From: DASVAL01 sp035649575 | GTDB taxonomy: Bacteria > Planctomycetota > UBA1135 > UBA2386 | Assembly (NCBI GenBank): GCA_035649575.1 | Contig: DASRJH010000044.1 | Location: forward strand, 1 to 62,500 | Direction of reading: 5' to 3' | DNA: 62,500 bases | In this document: piece after piece, positions 8,501 through 15,075 of the stretch | How the letters are laid out: every line of letters starts with the position of its first letter | Position numbering within the stretch: the stretch's first letter is position 1 | The notes under the pieces: generated by a model | Database searches by the model: none | What the model was told of the DNA's origin: nothing | Seen by the model: the letters and a program-made list of their open reading frames with translations, nothing else | Made by a program: the position numbers and the translations under genes

Positions 8501-9438
8501 GCGAGAACTTCGAGGTGCTGTCGGTGACGTTCAACGGCGAGCACATGCAGAGCAAGCCCTGCGCAGAGGCCGGTTGGCGCGCGACGCCCTATGCCTGGCT
8601 GCTGCTCAAGGCACGCGGCCCGCAGATCGATCGCATTCCGGCCGTGCAGATCGACTTCGACTTCATCGACACGTCGGGCTACACGGTGCTGCCGGTCGGC
8701 TCGTCACCAGTCGCGGTCGATGCGTCGGCCAAGGCCGAAGAACGCCCGTACTCGGAGCTGCAGGTGACGCAGCTGCTCGACGAACGCCGCGCCGACGAAG
8801 GCAAGATCACGCTCGAGATCAAGGCCACGGCCAAGGGGCTCGTGCCGGACCTCGAGACGATCCTGCAGCTCGACACTCCGGGCTTCAAGATCAGCAAGCG
8901 CGACGACCAGGGCGCCTCGGTGACGCGCTTCCACGACGACCAGAGCGGCATCGTGAGCGAGCGCGTCTACCTGCTGTCGCTGACTCCGACGGACGATGGC
9001 AACCGGCCGGCGAGCTTCGTGTTCGGCAAGCCACGCGATGAGGCCACGAAAGCCGTCTTCCAGCGCTACAACGACCACGACCTCGAGACCGTATCGCCGG
9101 AGGTGGCCCTCACGGGCGCCTACGGCGGCAAGAGCCTCACCTGGTTGTGGGTGGTGCTCGGCGTCGGTGTGCTCGCCGTCGGCGCCTGGTTCCTGTTCCG
9201 GCCCGCGCATGCGGGCGTGACAGACCACCGCGGCCTGCACATGCCCAAGCAGATCAATCCGTTCACGGTGCTCGGCCTGCTGCAGCAGGTCGCTGCGCGC
9301 ACGAACCTCGACGAGACCCTGCAACAGAACCTGCGCGCCGACATCGCGCGCATCGAACAGTGCCACTTCGGCCGCGCCGAAGATCCGAACCTCGACCTCG
9401 CCGCGGTGGCCGAGCAGTGGCTGCGCCGCTGCGTCTGA
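5518..9438 (+). CDS. Large exported protein with a C-terminal membrane anchor, MoxR operon
   Basis: 1306 aa. A signal peptide (about 1-26, ending ALQCLAQT) is followed by an Ala/Pro-rich linker, then long helical stretches (about 190-950) that read like a solenoid without canonical TPR consensus. Next comes a strand-rich part (about 950-1200), one transmembrane helix (about 1207-1227, TWLWVVLGVGVLAVGAWFLF), and an 80-residue cytoplasmic tail that includes INPFTVLGLLQQV. Most of the chain is therefore outside the cytoplasm with a short tail inside. The MoxR gene starts 71 bp downstream on the same strand, so the tail could be a contact for the AAA+ ATPase. I do not recognise the family. Low-complexity Ala runs occur at about 63-80 and 170-200. 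Confidence 0.7.
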   Translation: MALCEPLTRHAVVAPLFCSLALQCLAQTPPVPARPATSTATVVPISRIAPAPLPGALAPDAATATPPQDPAAAAAAAAATAKLQKWKTLLYDRRPSTILQAWAAPELKPYDPSEEKKPDGTKPAASPELQAAQPAKATATPSGYSKEQIEQMLLQQFGGPAGGPAGSAGAPAVAAGAPPAAAAAAAAAASAEAQLAEKRQQREFEMFQRDVTLGRWNKVGEFLQALPEAERNGAYEHFLKVLPNHPPRPEDQRVPPNLQEKNRFAFEEALVLAGLAPAGFDKKQMPLLAPIVQRAIEFGSVLEELVRLLGVEIAKPEKEQRLDRRECAMLLAAIGQDLELGAFLPSAAEAEKANDREALNLLARHALAMFQKDKRKVHLETAWTVTQAALAKGDVGEAEKAEALRRAVELAPKIREDLGPSWLADSFTNRPERGMEIIATIGGQVAKGFQDRAQDATFRATGLQLQKTAVEALLAVAPQLAEQWRPTLGLLASGWILEASWSYTNSQSDTFGPVMQRDDYGNLFYGPMRRGGQGQVAPVEPVDLLQSLPGPQWIALLSDALRPHFTTVVAQLYLKVNEAEKSFPFIEELAATNARKAKDLAHEFLRVWMRNNNPNASRYTNPYMYMYGFERRASGIPLTRSKQERNLAALGSWVERLRKLPIGGVDLKLLAEAFVTAHSTAEVYRLETIEKVFGDVSDLDPVLLGELLGKMRTNLSTVWKLPAVQEREKTQRNQREMLEEVARGYETALTVAQRALEKRGAHWALLAVVASILHDQNNFSKELARNSNFADVRKNAFALFEQAAQHYASIADDLRLDQETIGAYDTWFYAALGACDLGSIDEETVLARSQLPLIKAAIAGLSDGSRERHQAMFANAMFTRMSAVKPQIKYRYLEAGFEIVGDHPQAYEARKVWDYYKDLIRELRLDAVVDGSTAVGTQPFGVRIDIRHSREIERESGGFAKYAQNQNNMAYAWNYGRPLENYRDRFSEAVTAALRENFEVLSVTFNGEHMQSKPCAEAGWRATPYAWLLLKARGPQIDRIPAVQIDFDFIDTSGYTVLPVGSSPVAVDASAKAEERPYSELQVTQLLDERRADEGKITLEIKATAKGLVPDLETILQLDTPGFKISKRDDQGASVTRFHDDQSGIVSERVYLLSLTPTDDGNRPASFVFGKPRDEATKAVFQRYNDHDLETVSPEVALTGAYGGKSLTWLWVVLGVGVLAVGAWFLFRPAHAGVTDHRGLHMPKQINPFTVLGLLQQVAARTNLDETLQQNLRADIARIEQCHFGRAEDPNLDLAAVAEQWLRRCV

Positions 9439-9509
9439 ACCACAGTCTGCCTGCGCGCCTTCTCCCGACCCCTCCCCCGGCCTCCTCAGCTTCTTCGCCG
9501 CTTCCCATC

Positions 9510-10514
9510 ATGACTGCTCACGCTCCCGTCGCCACGAACCGGTTCGCGGACACCCGCGAGTTCCTGCACGAGATCCGCACCCGCGTCGGCAAGGTCGTCG
9601 TCGGCCAGGAAGTCGTCGTCGAACGCGTACTCATCTCGCTGCTGACCTCGGGCCACCTGCTGCTGCAGGGCGTGCCGGGAATCGCCAAGACGCTGCTCGT
9701 CGCGGCCGTCAGCAAGACCGTGGACCTGGCGTTCGCGCGCGTCCAGTTCACGATCGACCTCTTGCCGTCGGACATCGTCGGCTCCGAGATCCTCGACCAG
9801 AAGACGCACGAGTTCCGCACCCACAAGGGGCCGATCTTCACGAACCTGCTGCTCGCCGATGAGATCAACCGCGCCGCCCCCAAGGTCCAGAGTGCTCTGC
9901 TCGAGGCGATGCAGGAGCGAAGAGTCACGATCGGCAACCACAACTACGCGTTGCCCGTGCCGTTCCTCGTGATCGCGACGCAGAACCCGGTCGAGCAGTC
10001 CGGCACGTTCGAACTGCCCGAGGCCCAGCTCGACCGCTTCATGCTGCTGCACCGGCTCGGGTACCTGACGCCCGCCGACGAGAAGGAAGTACTGCGCCGC
10101 AATGCGGCGCTCGGCGTGCGCCGCGACGGCAAGGGTGCCGTGGCGCGCACCGAGTTCGACGTGCTCGGCGAACAGGTGACCGGCAGCTCGGAGCGGCTCG
10201 TGAAGGCGATGGAGGACGTGCAACAGGTGCACGTCAGCGAGGCGTTCCTCGAGCACTGTGTCGAGATCGTGAATCGCACGCGCAAGCATCCCGAGCTCGA
10301 GCTCGGTTGCAGCCCGCGAGCCGGCATCTCGCTCGTGAAGGCTTCGCGCGCGCGCGCGCTCATCCACGGTCGCGACTACGTGCTGCCCGAGGACCTGTTC
10401 GCGCTCGCCGAAGACGTGATGCTGCACCGCATGCGCCTCACCTACGAAGCGCTCGCCGAGGGCCACACGGGCCAGCAAATACTGCAGCAGATCCTCTCCG
10501 AGACCGCGCAATGA
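9510..10514 (+). CDS. MoxR-family AAA+ ATPase
   Basis: 334 aa. It is a cytoplasmic AAA+ chaperone-like ATPase; MoxR proteins act with vWA-domain partners to mature or remodel enzymes and envelope complexes. The Walker A motif is GVPGIAKT (54-61), Walker B is LLLADEINRA with D117-E118, sensor 1 is IATQNPVEQSGTFELPEAQ, and the C-terminal lid has SPRAGISLVKASRARAL. The ATG at 9510 was chosen because the family begins close to the VVGQEVV motif; the upstream part of the frame is a shadow. The stop overlaps the DUF58 start as ATGA. The gene order MoxR, DUF58, BatA, BatB is the classic arrangement. Confidence 0.95.
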   Translation: MTAHAPVATNRFADTREFLHEIRTRVGKVVVGQEVVVERVLISLLTSGHLLLQGVPGIAKTLLVAAVSKTVDLAFARVQFTIDLLPSDIVGSEILDQKTHEFRTHKGPIFTNLLLADEINRAAPKVQSALLEAMQERRVTIGNHNYALPVPFLVIATQNPVEQSGTFELPEAQLDRFMLLHRLGYLTPADEKEVLRRNAALGVRRDGKGAVARTEFDVLGEQVTGSSERLVKAMEDVQQVHVSEAFLEHCVEIVNRTRKHPELELGCSPRAGISLVKASRARALIHGRDYVLPEDLFALAEDVMLHRMRLTYEALAEGHTGQQILQQILSETAQ

Positions 10515-11428
10515 CCATGAAGTCGCGGCACGAGAAGACCGGCAAGACGCTCGCGCGCGAACGCGACCTGCCGGGTCTGCTCGCCAAGGTGGAGCCGCTG
10601 GCCGCGCGCCAGTTCGTGATCGCGATTCGCCGTCTGGCGAACGACCTCACGTACGGCATGGACGGATCGCGCTACCTCGGGTCGGGCATCGACTACGTGC
10701 AGTCGCGCATCTACATGCCCGGCGACCCGATCAAGTCGATCGATTGGCGCGTCACCGCGCGGACCGGCAAGGTCTTCGTGAAGCAATACGAAGCCCCGCG
10801 CCGCATTCCCGCCTGGTTCGTGATCGACACCTCGGCTTCGATGGTCGTCTCGTCGGTCGCGAGGAGCAAGTACGAGGAGGCCCTGCACGTGGCCGGTGGT
10901 CTCGCCTTCGCTTGTCTCGACCGCATGAGCCCGGTCGGCGTGATGGGCGCCGGTGAGCGCGAAGTGCGCATCGAACCGAGCCTCGCGAGGGATCAAGTGC
11001 TGCAGTGGTTGTTGCGCCTGCGGCGGCACGCGTTCGACGAAGGCACGATGCTCGCGCGGCGCCTCGCCGAACTGCGCCCGACGCTGAAGGGTCGTTCGCT
11101 GATCGTCGTCTGCAGCGACCTGCACGAAGCGGGTTCGGTGCACGCGGTCGCGCTGCTGGCCCAGCAGCACGAAGTCGCGGTGCTGCAGTTCCAGGATCCC
11201 GCCGAGGTCACGCTGCGCGGCAGCGGCTTCATGCGCGCGCGCGAGGCCGAATCGGGCCGCGGCTTCGTCGCGCACGGGCGCAGCAGGCTGCTCGACCAGG
11301 CGCGCATCGACCAGGAGCTGCGGCAGGGCGGCGTCGACCACATGTTGATCCGCACGGACCAGCCGTTCGTGCACCGGCTGCGGCACTTCTTCCGCTCGCG
11401 TGGCCTGACCGGCAAGGGGGCGCGATGA
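10511..11428 (+). CDS. DUF58 domain protein
   Basis: 305 aa. The diagnostic DUF58 block is present: GSGIDYVQSRIYMPGDPIKSIDWRVTART, followed by a degenerate vWA fold with FVIDTSASM (D-x-S-x-S) near residues 112-120 and a later LIVVCSDLHEAG strand. DUF58 proteins are the constant partner of MoxR ATPases. The start ATG overlaps the MoxR stop, and the stop overlaps the next start, so the operon is tightly coupled. It lacks the N-terminal membrane helices found in longer DUF58 proteins, so it is probably cytoplasmic. Confidence 0.9.
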   Translation: MTMKSRHEKTGKTLARERDLPGLLAKVEPLAARQFVIAIRRLANDLTYGMDGSRYLGSGIDYVQSRIYMPGDPIKSIDWRVTARTGKVFVKQYEAPRRIPAWFVIDTSASMVVSSVARSKYEEALHVAGGLAFACLDRMSPVGVMGAGEREVRIEPSLARDQVLQWLLRLRRHAFDEGTMLARRLAELRPTLKGRSLIVVCSDLHEAGSVHAVALLAQQHEVAVLQFQDPAEVTLRGSGFMRAREAESGRGFVAHGRSRLLDQARIDQELRQGGVDHMLIRTDQPFVHRLRHFFRSRGLTGKGAR

Positions 11429-12258
11429 AGCCGGCCGGCTGGATCGGCAGGTGCGTGTTGCCGCTGCTCGCGACCGCAATGCTTGCAGCCCAGACCCGCA
11501 ACGAGCGCACGGCGTCCGTCGGCATGCGCGCGCGCATCGACGAGGTCGTGTTGCCGGGCACCGAGCTCGCGGCCGCGGCGAGTACCACGAAGTCGAAGGT
11601 CGTGGTGCGCGTGCTCGCGGTGCGCGCGCACGGCGATCGTTTCCGCTACGACCTCGAATGGACGGGCCTCGAGCCCGGCGAGTACGACCTCGCGAAGTTC
11701 CTCTCGCGCGTGGATGGTTCGCCGACCGACAACCTGCCCGCGCTCGCCGTGACGGTCTCGAGCTCGCTGAAGAAGGGCACCTTCGAACCGACCGATCCCG
11801 ACCCCGTTGCACCGGACCGGCTCGGTGGTTATCGCATGCAGCAGATCGCGGTCGGTGTTCTGTGGCTGCTCGGACTGCTCGCGATCCTGTTCGTCGGGCG
11901 CAAGTGGCGGCACCATGTGGCGGCCGCCATGCGCAAGCCGACGCTCGCGGACCGGCTGCGCCCGCTCGTCGAGGCGGTCGCGGCGGGGCGAGCCGACGAC
12001 GCGCAGAAGGCCGAACTCGAGCGGCTGCTCGTCGCGTTCTGGCGCGCGCGTCTCGACCTGCGCGCCGTGACGGCCGCGGCGGCGATCGCGGCGATCCGGC
12101 AGCACTCGGAAGCCGGCGCGCTGTTGCGCCAGGTCGAGAGCTGGTTGCACATGCCGGCGCCGCCAGCTTCGTTCGACGTGAGAGCACTGCTCGCGCCGTA
12201 TCGCTCCGTTTCGGCCGAGGACTTCGAACCCCAGGCCCGGCCTGCGGAGGCGACCTGA
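11425..12258 (+). CDS. Bitopic membrane protein of the MoxR/Bat operon
   Basis: 277 aa. The N-terminal signal or anchor covers about 7-21 (VLPLLATAMLAAQ), then a strand-rich extracytoplasmic part of about 115 residues, a transmembrane helix at about 143-160 (AVGVLWLLGLLAILFVG), and a helical cytoplasmic tail of about 115 residues. This topology recalls the DUF4381 or BatD-type small proteins that sit between DUF58 and vWA genes in these operons, but I cannot assign a family. It starts inside the DUF58 stop and ends at TGATG with the BatA-like gene. It may present the vWA proteins to MoxR. Confidence 0.6.
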   Translation: MKPAGWIGRCVLPLLATAMLAAQTRNERTASVGMRARIDEVVLPGTELAAAASTTKSKVVVRVLAVRAHGDRFRYDLEWTGLEPGEYDLAKFLSRVDGSPTDNLPALAVTVSSSLKKGTFEPTDPDPVAPDRLGGYRMQQIAVGVLWLLGLLAILFVGRKWRHHVAAAMRKPTLADRLRPLVEAVAAGRADDAQKAELERLLVAFWRARLDLRAVTAAAAIAAIRQHSEAGALLRQVESWLHMPAPPASFDVRALLAPYRSVSAEDFEPQARPAEAT

Positions 12259-13169
12259 TGTTCGGCCGTCCGTGGCTGCTGCTGCTGCTCGCATTGCCGC
12301 TGCTCCAGCTCTGCTGGGTCTGGCAACGCAAGGGTCGCCGCATCGCGCTGCCGTTCGACCAGGGGCGAGGTGGCAGCAGGTGGTTCGTGCGCGGCCTGCT
12401 CGGCATCGGCGAGTCCCTGCCCGCGCTGCTGCTCGCGGTCGCAATCCTGCTGTTGTCGCTGCCGCAACAGCTCGCGGTGCCCAAGCAGAAGCGGGCCCTC
12501 ACGAACATCCAGTTCTGCGTCGACATCTCGGGTTCGATGACGGCCAGGTTCGGGTCGGGCACGCGCTACGACGCCGCGATGAAGGCGATCAACGAGTTCC
12601 TCGACTTCCGCACCGGCGACTCGTTCGGCCTCACGTTCTTCGGCAACAACTACCTGCACTGGGTGCCGCTGACGAGCGACCCGTCGGCGTTCCGCTGCTG
12701 CATCCCGTTCATGCGCCCCGAGAACAACGTGCCCGGCTTCGGCGGCACGGAGATCGGCAAAGCCGTGCTCGGCTGCCGCGAGATGCTGTGTTCGCGCAGC
12801 GAGGGCGATCGCATGCTGATCCTCGTCACGGACGGTTGGAGCAGCGACCTCAGCGGCGGCGCCGAGATCGAGATCGCCAAGCGCTTGAAGCGCGACGGCA
12901 TCACGTTGTTCGCCGTGAACATCCAGGAGAGCGAAGCGCGCGGCGAGATCGTGAACCTCGCGCGGCTCACGGGCGGCGAGGTGTTCAACCCCGGCGACAC
13001 GAGGGCGCTCGGAGAAGTCTTCAAACGCATCGATCTGATGACGAAGGCCAAGCTCGAACAGGGCGTCGCCGAGCTCGTCGACTGGTTCTTCCCGTTCTGC
13101 ATCGCGGGCCTCGCGGTGCTCGTCCTCTACGGGCTCGTGCAGCTCGGCCTCAGGTACACGCCATGGTGA
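12258..13169 (+). CDS. BatA-like vWA-domain membrane protein
   Basis: 303 aa. Two N-terminal membrane segments (about 4-19 and 47-68) precede a vWA domain with an intact MIDAS motif, DISGSM at about residue 89 (D-x-S-x-S), the later Thr in the FGGTEIGKAVLG segment, and the Asp of LILVTDGWSSD. A C-terminal helix lies at about 275-298. This is the BatA layout: the metal-binding vWA domain works with MoxR and DUF58 on envelope integrity or stress tolerance. The start at 12258 overlaps the previous stop. The 3' end overlaps the BatB-like start by 7 bases. Confidence 0.88.
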   Translation: MFGRPWLLLLLALPLLQLCWVWQRKGRRIALPFDQGRGGSRWFVRGLLGIGESLPALLLAVAILLLSLPQQLAVPKQKRALTNIQFCVDISGSMTARFGSGTRYDAAMKAINEFLDFRTGDSFGLTFFGNNYLHWVPLTSDPSAFRCCIPFMRPENNVPGFGGTEIGKAVLGCREMLCSRSEGDRMLILVTDGWSSDLSGGAEIEIAKRLKRDGITLFAVNIQESEARGEIVNLARLTGGEVFNPGDTRALGEVFKRIDLMTKAKLEQGVAELVDWFFPFCIAGLAVLVLYGLVQLGLRYTPW

Positions 13170-14173
13170 CGCTGCTCGCGACCGCGGGGGTCCTGCTGCT
13201 GGCGCTGGTCGGCGAGTTGCTGCACCTGCGCCGCGTCCGTCGCATCGCGCGTCTCGCGTTCGGGTCCAGCACAACGCCCGCCCCCTGGGCTCGCGTCGTG
13301 CCGCTCGTGCGCGTGCTCGCACACGGCGCCCTTGCCTGGGGGCTCTGCACCCTGCTCGTGGTCGAGCCTCGCGTCCACGAGAGCGAGCAGATCCCCGACG
13401 AGGAGTACCGGCACCTGATCCTCGTGCACGACGTATCGCCGAGCATGCTGCTGCGCGATGCCGGCGTCGAGGGCACGCAGAGCCGGGCCGAACGCGCGAA
13501 GGAGCTGATCGAAGGGCTGTTCGAACGCGTGCCGATCGGCAAGTTCAAGATCTCCGTGATCGCGACCTACAACGGCGCCAAGCCCGTGGTCGAGGACACG
13601 AAGGACATCGAGCTCGTGCGCCACATCCTCGGCATGATCGACATGCGCTACGCGTTCAAGGCAGGCCCCACGCGGTTGTTCGACGGCATCGAGGAGGCCG
13701 CAAAGCTGGCCAAGCCGTGGCGGATCCGCAGTGCCTTGCTCGTGATCATGAGCGACGGCGACACGGTCCCGGCGACCGGCATGCCCGCGCTGCCGCCGTC
13801 GATCGGCGGCACGCTCGTGATCGGCGTCGGCGACCACGTTGCCGGCAAGTTCATCGCGGGCCACCAGTCGCGTCAGGACGCCAGCACGCTGCGGCAGATC
13901 GCGATCCGGCTCAACGGCGAGTTCCACAACGGCAACAAGCGGCACGTGCCGAGCGACGTGCTCGCCGCCGCGGCGGCCGATTCGCGCAAGCCGCTGATCG
14001 AACGCATGACGCTGCGCGAATATGCGCTGCTCGCCATCGCCATGTCGACCGCGCTGCTCGCGGTGCTGCCGTTGCTGCTGCACTACCTCGGCACCCGCTG
14101 GCGGCCCGGAGTGGAGGTGGCGGCGGCGGAGCCGGTGACCTACGCCCCGGGCGTCGGAGTTCCAGCCGTGTAA
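13163..14173 (+). CDS. BatB-like vWA-domain membrane protein
   Basis: 336 aa. It has an N-terminal membrane segment (about 3-18), a second hydrophobic stretch near 50-67, a vWA domain with DVSPSM at about residue 90 as the MIDAS motif and LLVIMSDGDTV as the later Asp strand, and a C-terminal helix at about 290-310. It is paralogous in layout to the preceding BatA-like protein but clearly diverged, as is usual for BatA/BatB pairs. Start at 13163, overlapping the previous gene. The DUF58, BatA and BatB products probably form one membrane assembly driven by MoxR. Confidence 0.85.
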   Translation: MVTLLATAGVLLLALVGELLHLRRVRRIARLAFGSSTTPAPWARVVPLVRVLAHGALAWGLCTLLVVEPRVHESEQIPDEEYRHLILVHDVSPSMLLRDAGVEGTQSRAERAKELIEGLFERVPIGKFKISVIATYNGAKPVVEDTKDIELVRHILGMIDMRYAFKAGPTRLFDGIEEAAKLAKPWRIRSALLVIMSDGDTVPATGMPALPPSIGGTLVIGVGDHVAGKFIAGHQSRQDASTLRQIAIRLNGEFHNGNKRHVPSDVLAAAAADSRKPLIERMTLREYALLAIAMSTALLAVLPLLLHYLGTRWRPGVEVAAAEPVTYAPGVGVPAV

Positions 14174-14283
14174 CTTTTCAGGGCCACTTGCGCCCGAAGC
14201 GCTCCGTTCCCGATAGACTCCGGCGGAGTCGGGGCTCGTGCGCTTGCAACACCCCCCAACGGAGACACCGAACGGAGACTCTG

Positions 14284-14880
14284 ATGCGCAACATCCTCTT
14301 GGTCAGCTGGCTCGTGTTGCCGATCGGCGCGTGGGCCTACCACGAAGGTCCCGGCCAGGACCGCATGGCCCTCGAAGAGACCGATGCCGTGCTCGTCGCC
14401 GCCCATGACGCGGCGCAGGCGGGCCGGTGGAAGGAGGCCGTGAGCCGGTACGAGGAGGCGGTGGGCAAGCTGCCCAAGCAGGACACCGCGGTGTCGAAGA
14501 CCACGGTGCAGCGCCTTCAGATCGAGCTCAACAAAGCCCGCATGCAAGCGAAGGGTCTGTCGGAGGCCCGCGCCGATCTGGACTCGCTCGTCGAGCAGAT
14601 GGAGGGCGATGCGACGACCGATCCGGGACTGCTCGCCGAAGCGCGGCAGGCGCTCGCGCGGGCCCAGTTCTTCACCACGTGGTTGATGCGCCTCGAGGGC
14701 CTCGACCGCGAGGCGTGGGAGCCGGAGATCGAAGCGGCGCGTCAGAACTGGCGTCTGCTGGCCGAACAGGCCGGCACCGAGGCCGAGAAAGCGACCCATC
14801 GCGCCGACCTCGAGGCGTCGATCCGCCTCGCCCGCCTCGAGATCGAGGATCTGCAGGGTCTGCCGCTGCCCGGTGAATGA
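14284..14880 (+). CDS. Exported helical (TPR-like) protein, last gene of the MoxR operon
   Basis: 198 aa. A signal peptide at 1-18 (ending IGAWAYH) is followed by an all-helical protein. Residues about 35-60 (AAHDAAQAGRWKEAVSRYEEA) read as a single TPR-type helical hairpin. It starts 110 bp after the BatB-like gene, so it may have its own promoter, but BatC-like TPR proteins typically close such operons. The frame ends at a TGA (14878-14880) after LPLPGE. The same frame then stays open for 36 codons with coding-like composition (see the separate entry), so the protein may be a truncated form of a longer relative. Confidence 0.7.
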   Translation: MRNILLVSWLVLPIGAWAYHEGPGQDRMALEETDAVLVAAHDAAQAGRWKEAVSRYEEAVGKLPKQDTAVSKTTVQRLQIELNKARMQAKGLSEARADLDSLVEQMEGDATTDPGLLAEARQALARAQFFTTWLMRLEGLDREAWEPEIEAARQNWRLLAEQAGTEAEKATHRADLEASIRLARLEIEDLQGLPLPGE

Positions 14881-14991
14881 GAAGGCTGCGGCACGAAGGC
14901 CGGTCGGCCTCGCATCAGCAAGAGCAAGAAGCACGGCAAGCCCAACAACGGCGCCAGCAGCGGCCCGCCCCCGGACGGCGGCGGTTCCTAA
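14881..14991 (+). other. In-frame coding-like tail after the TGA of the preceding gene
   Basis: Directly after the TGA, the same frame encodes 36 further residues and ends at TAA (14989-14991). The translation is basic then Gly/Pro-rich (GRPRISKSKKHGKPNNGA, then SSGPPPDGGGS), a plausible disordered tail. Either a sense codon mutated to TGA, a sequencing error is present, or this is unselected sequence. A separate overlapping frame from ATG 14877 to TGA 15038 (53 codons) is Arg/Gln-rich and looks non-coding. Confidence 0.35.
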
Positions 14992-15005
14992 CCCCTGACA
15001 CAGCG

Positions 15006-15036
15006 CGCGCGGCCGGAGACGGCCGCGCGGTGTTTT
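15006..15036 (+). terminator. Intrinsic terminator between convergent operons
   Basis: A perfect 9-bp inverted repeat, CGCGCGGCC (15006-15014) and GGCCGCGCG (15021-15029), with a 6-base loop, is followed by GTGTTTT. It sits between the end of the MoxR operon on the plus strand and the end of the 2090-aa gene on the minus strand. Confidence 0.75.
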
Positions 15037-15075
15037 GAAGGGACTCGGCAGTCGCGGGGTTGGGGCGATGACCAA

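Noticed and set aside
14878..14880. TGA read as selenocysteine
   Set aside because: No selenoprotein family fits, the residue is not at an active site, and no SECIS-like hairpin follows directly. The nearby hairpin is a terminator.
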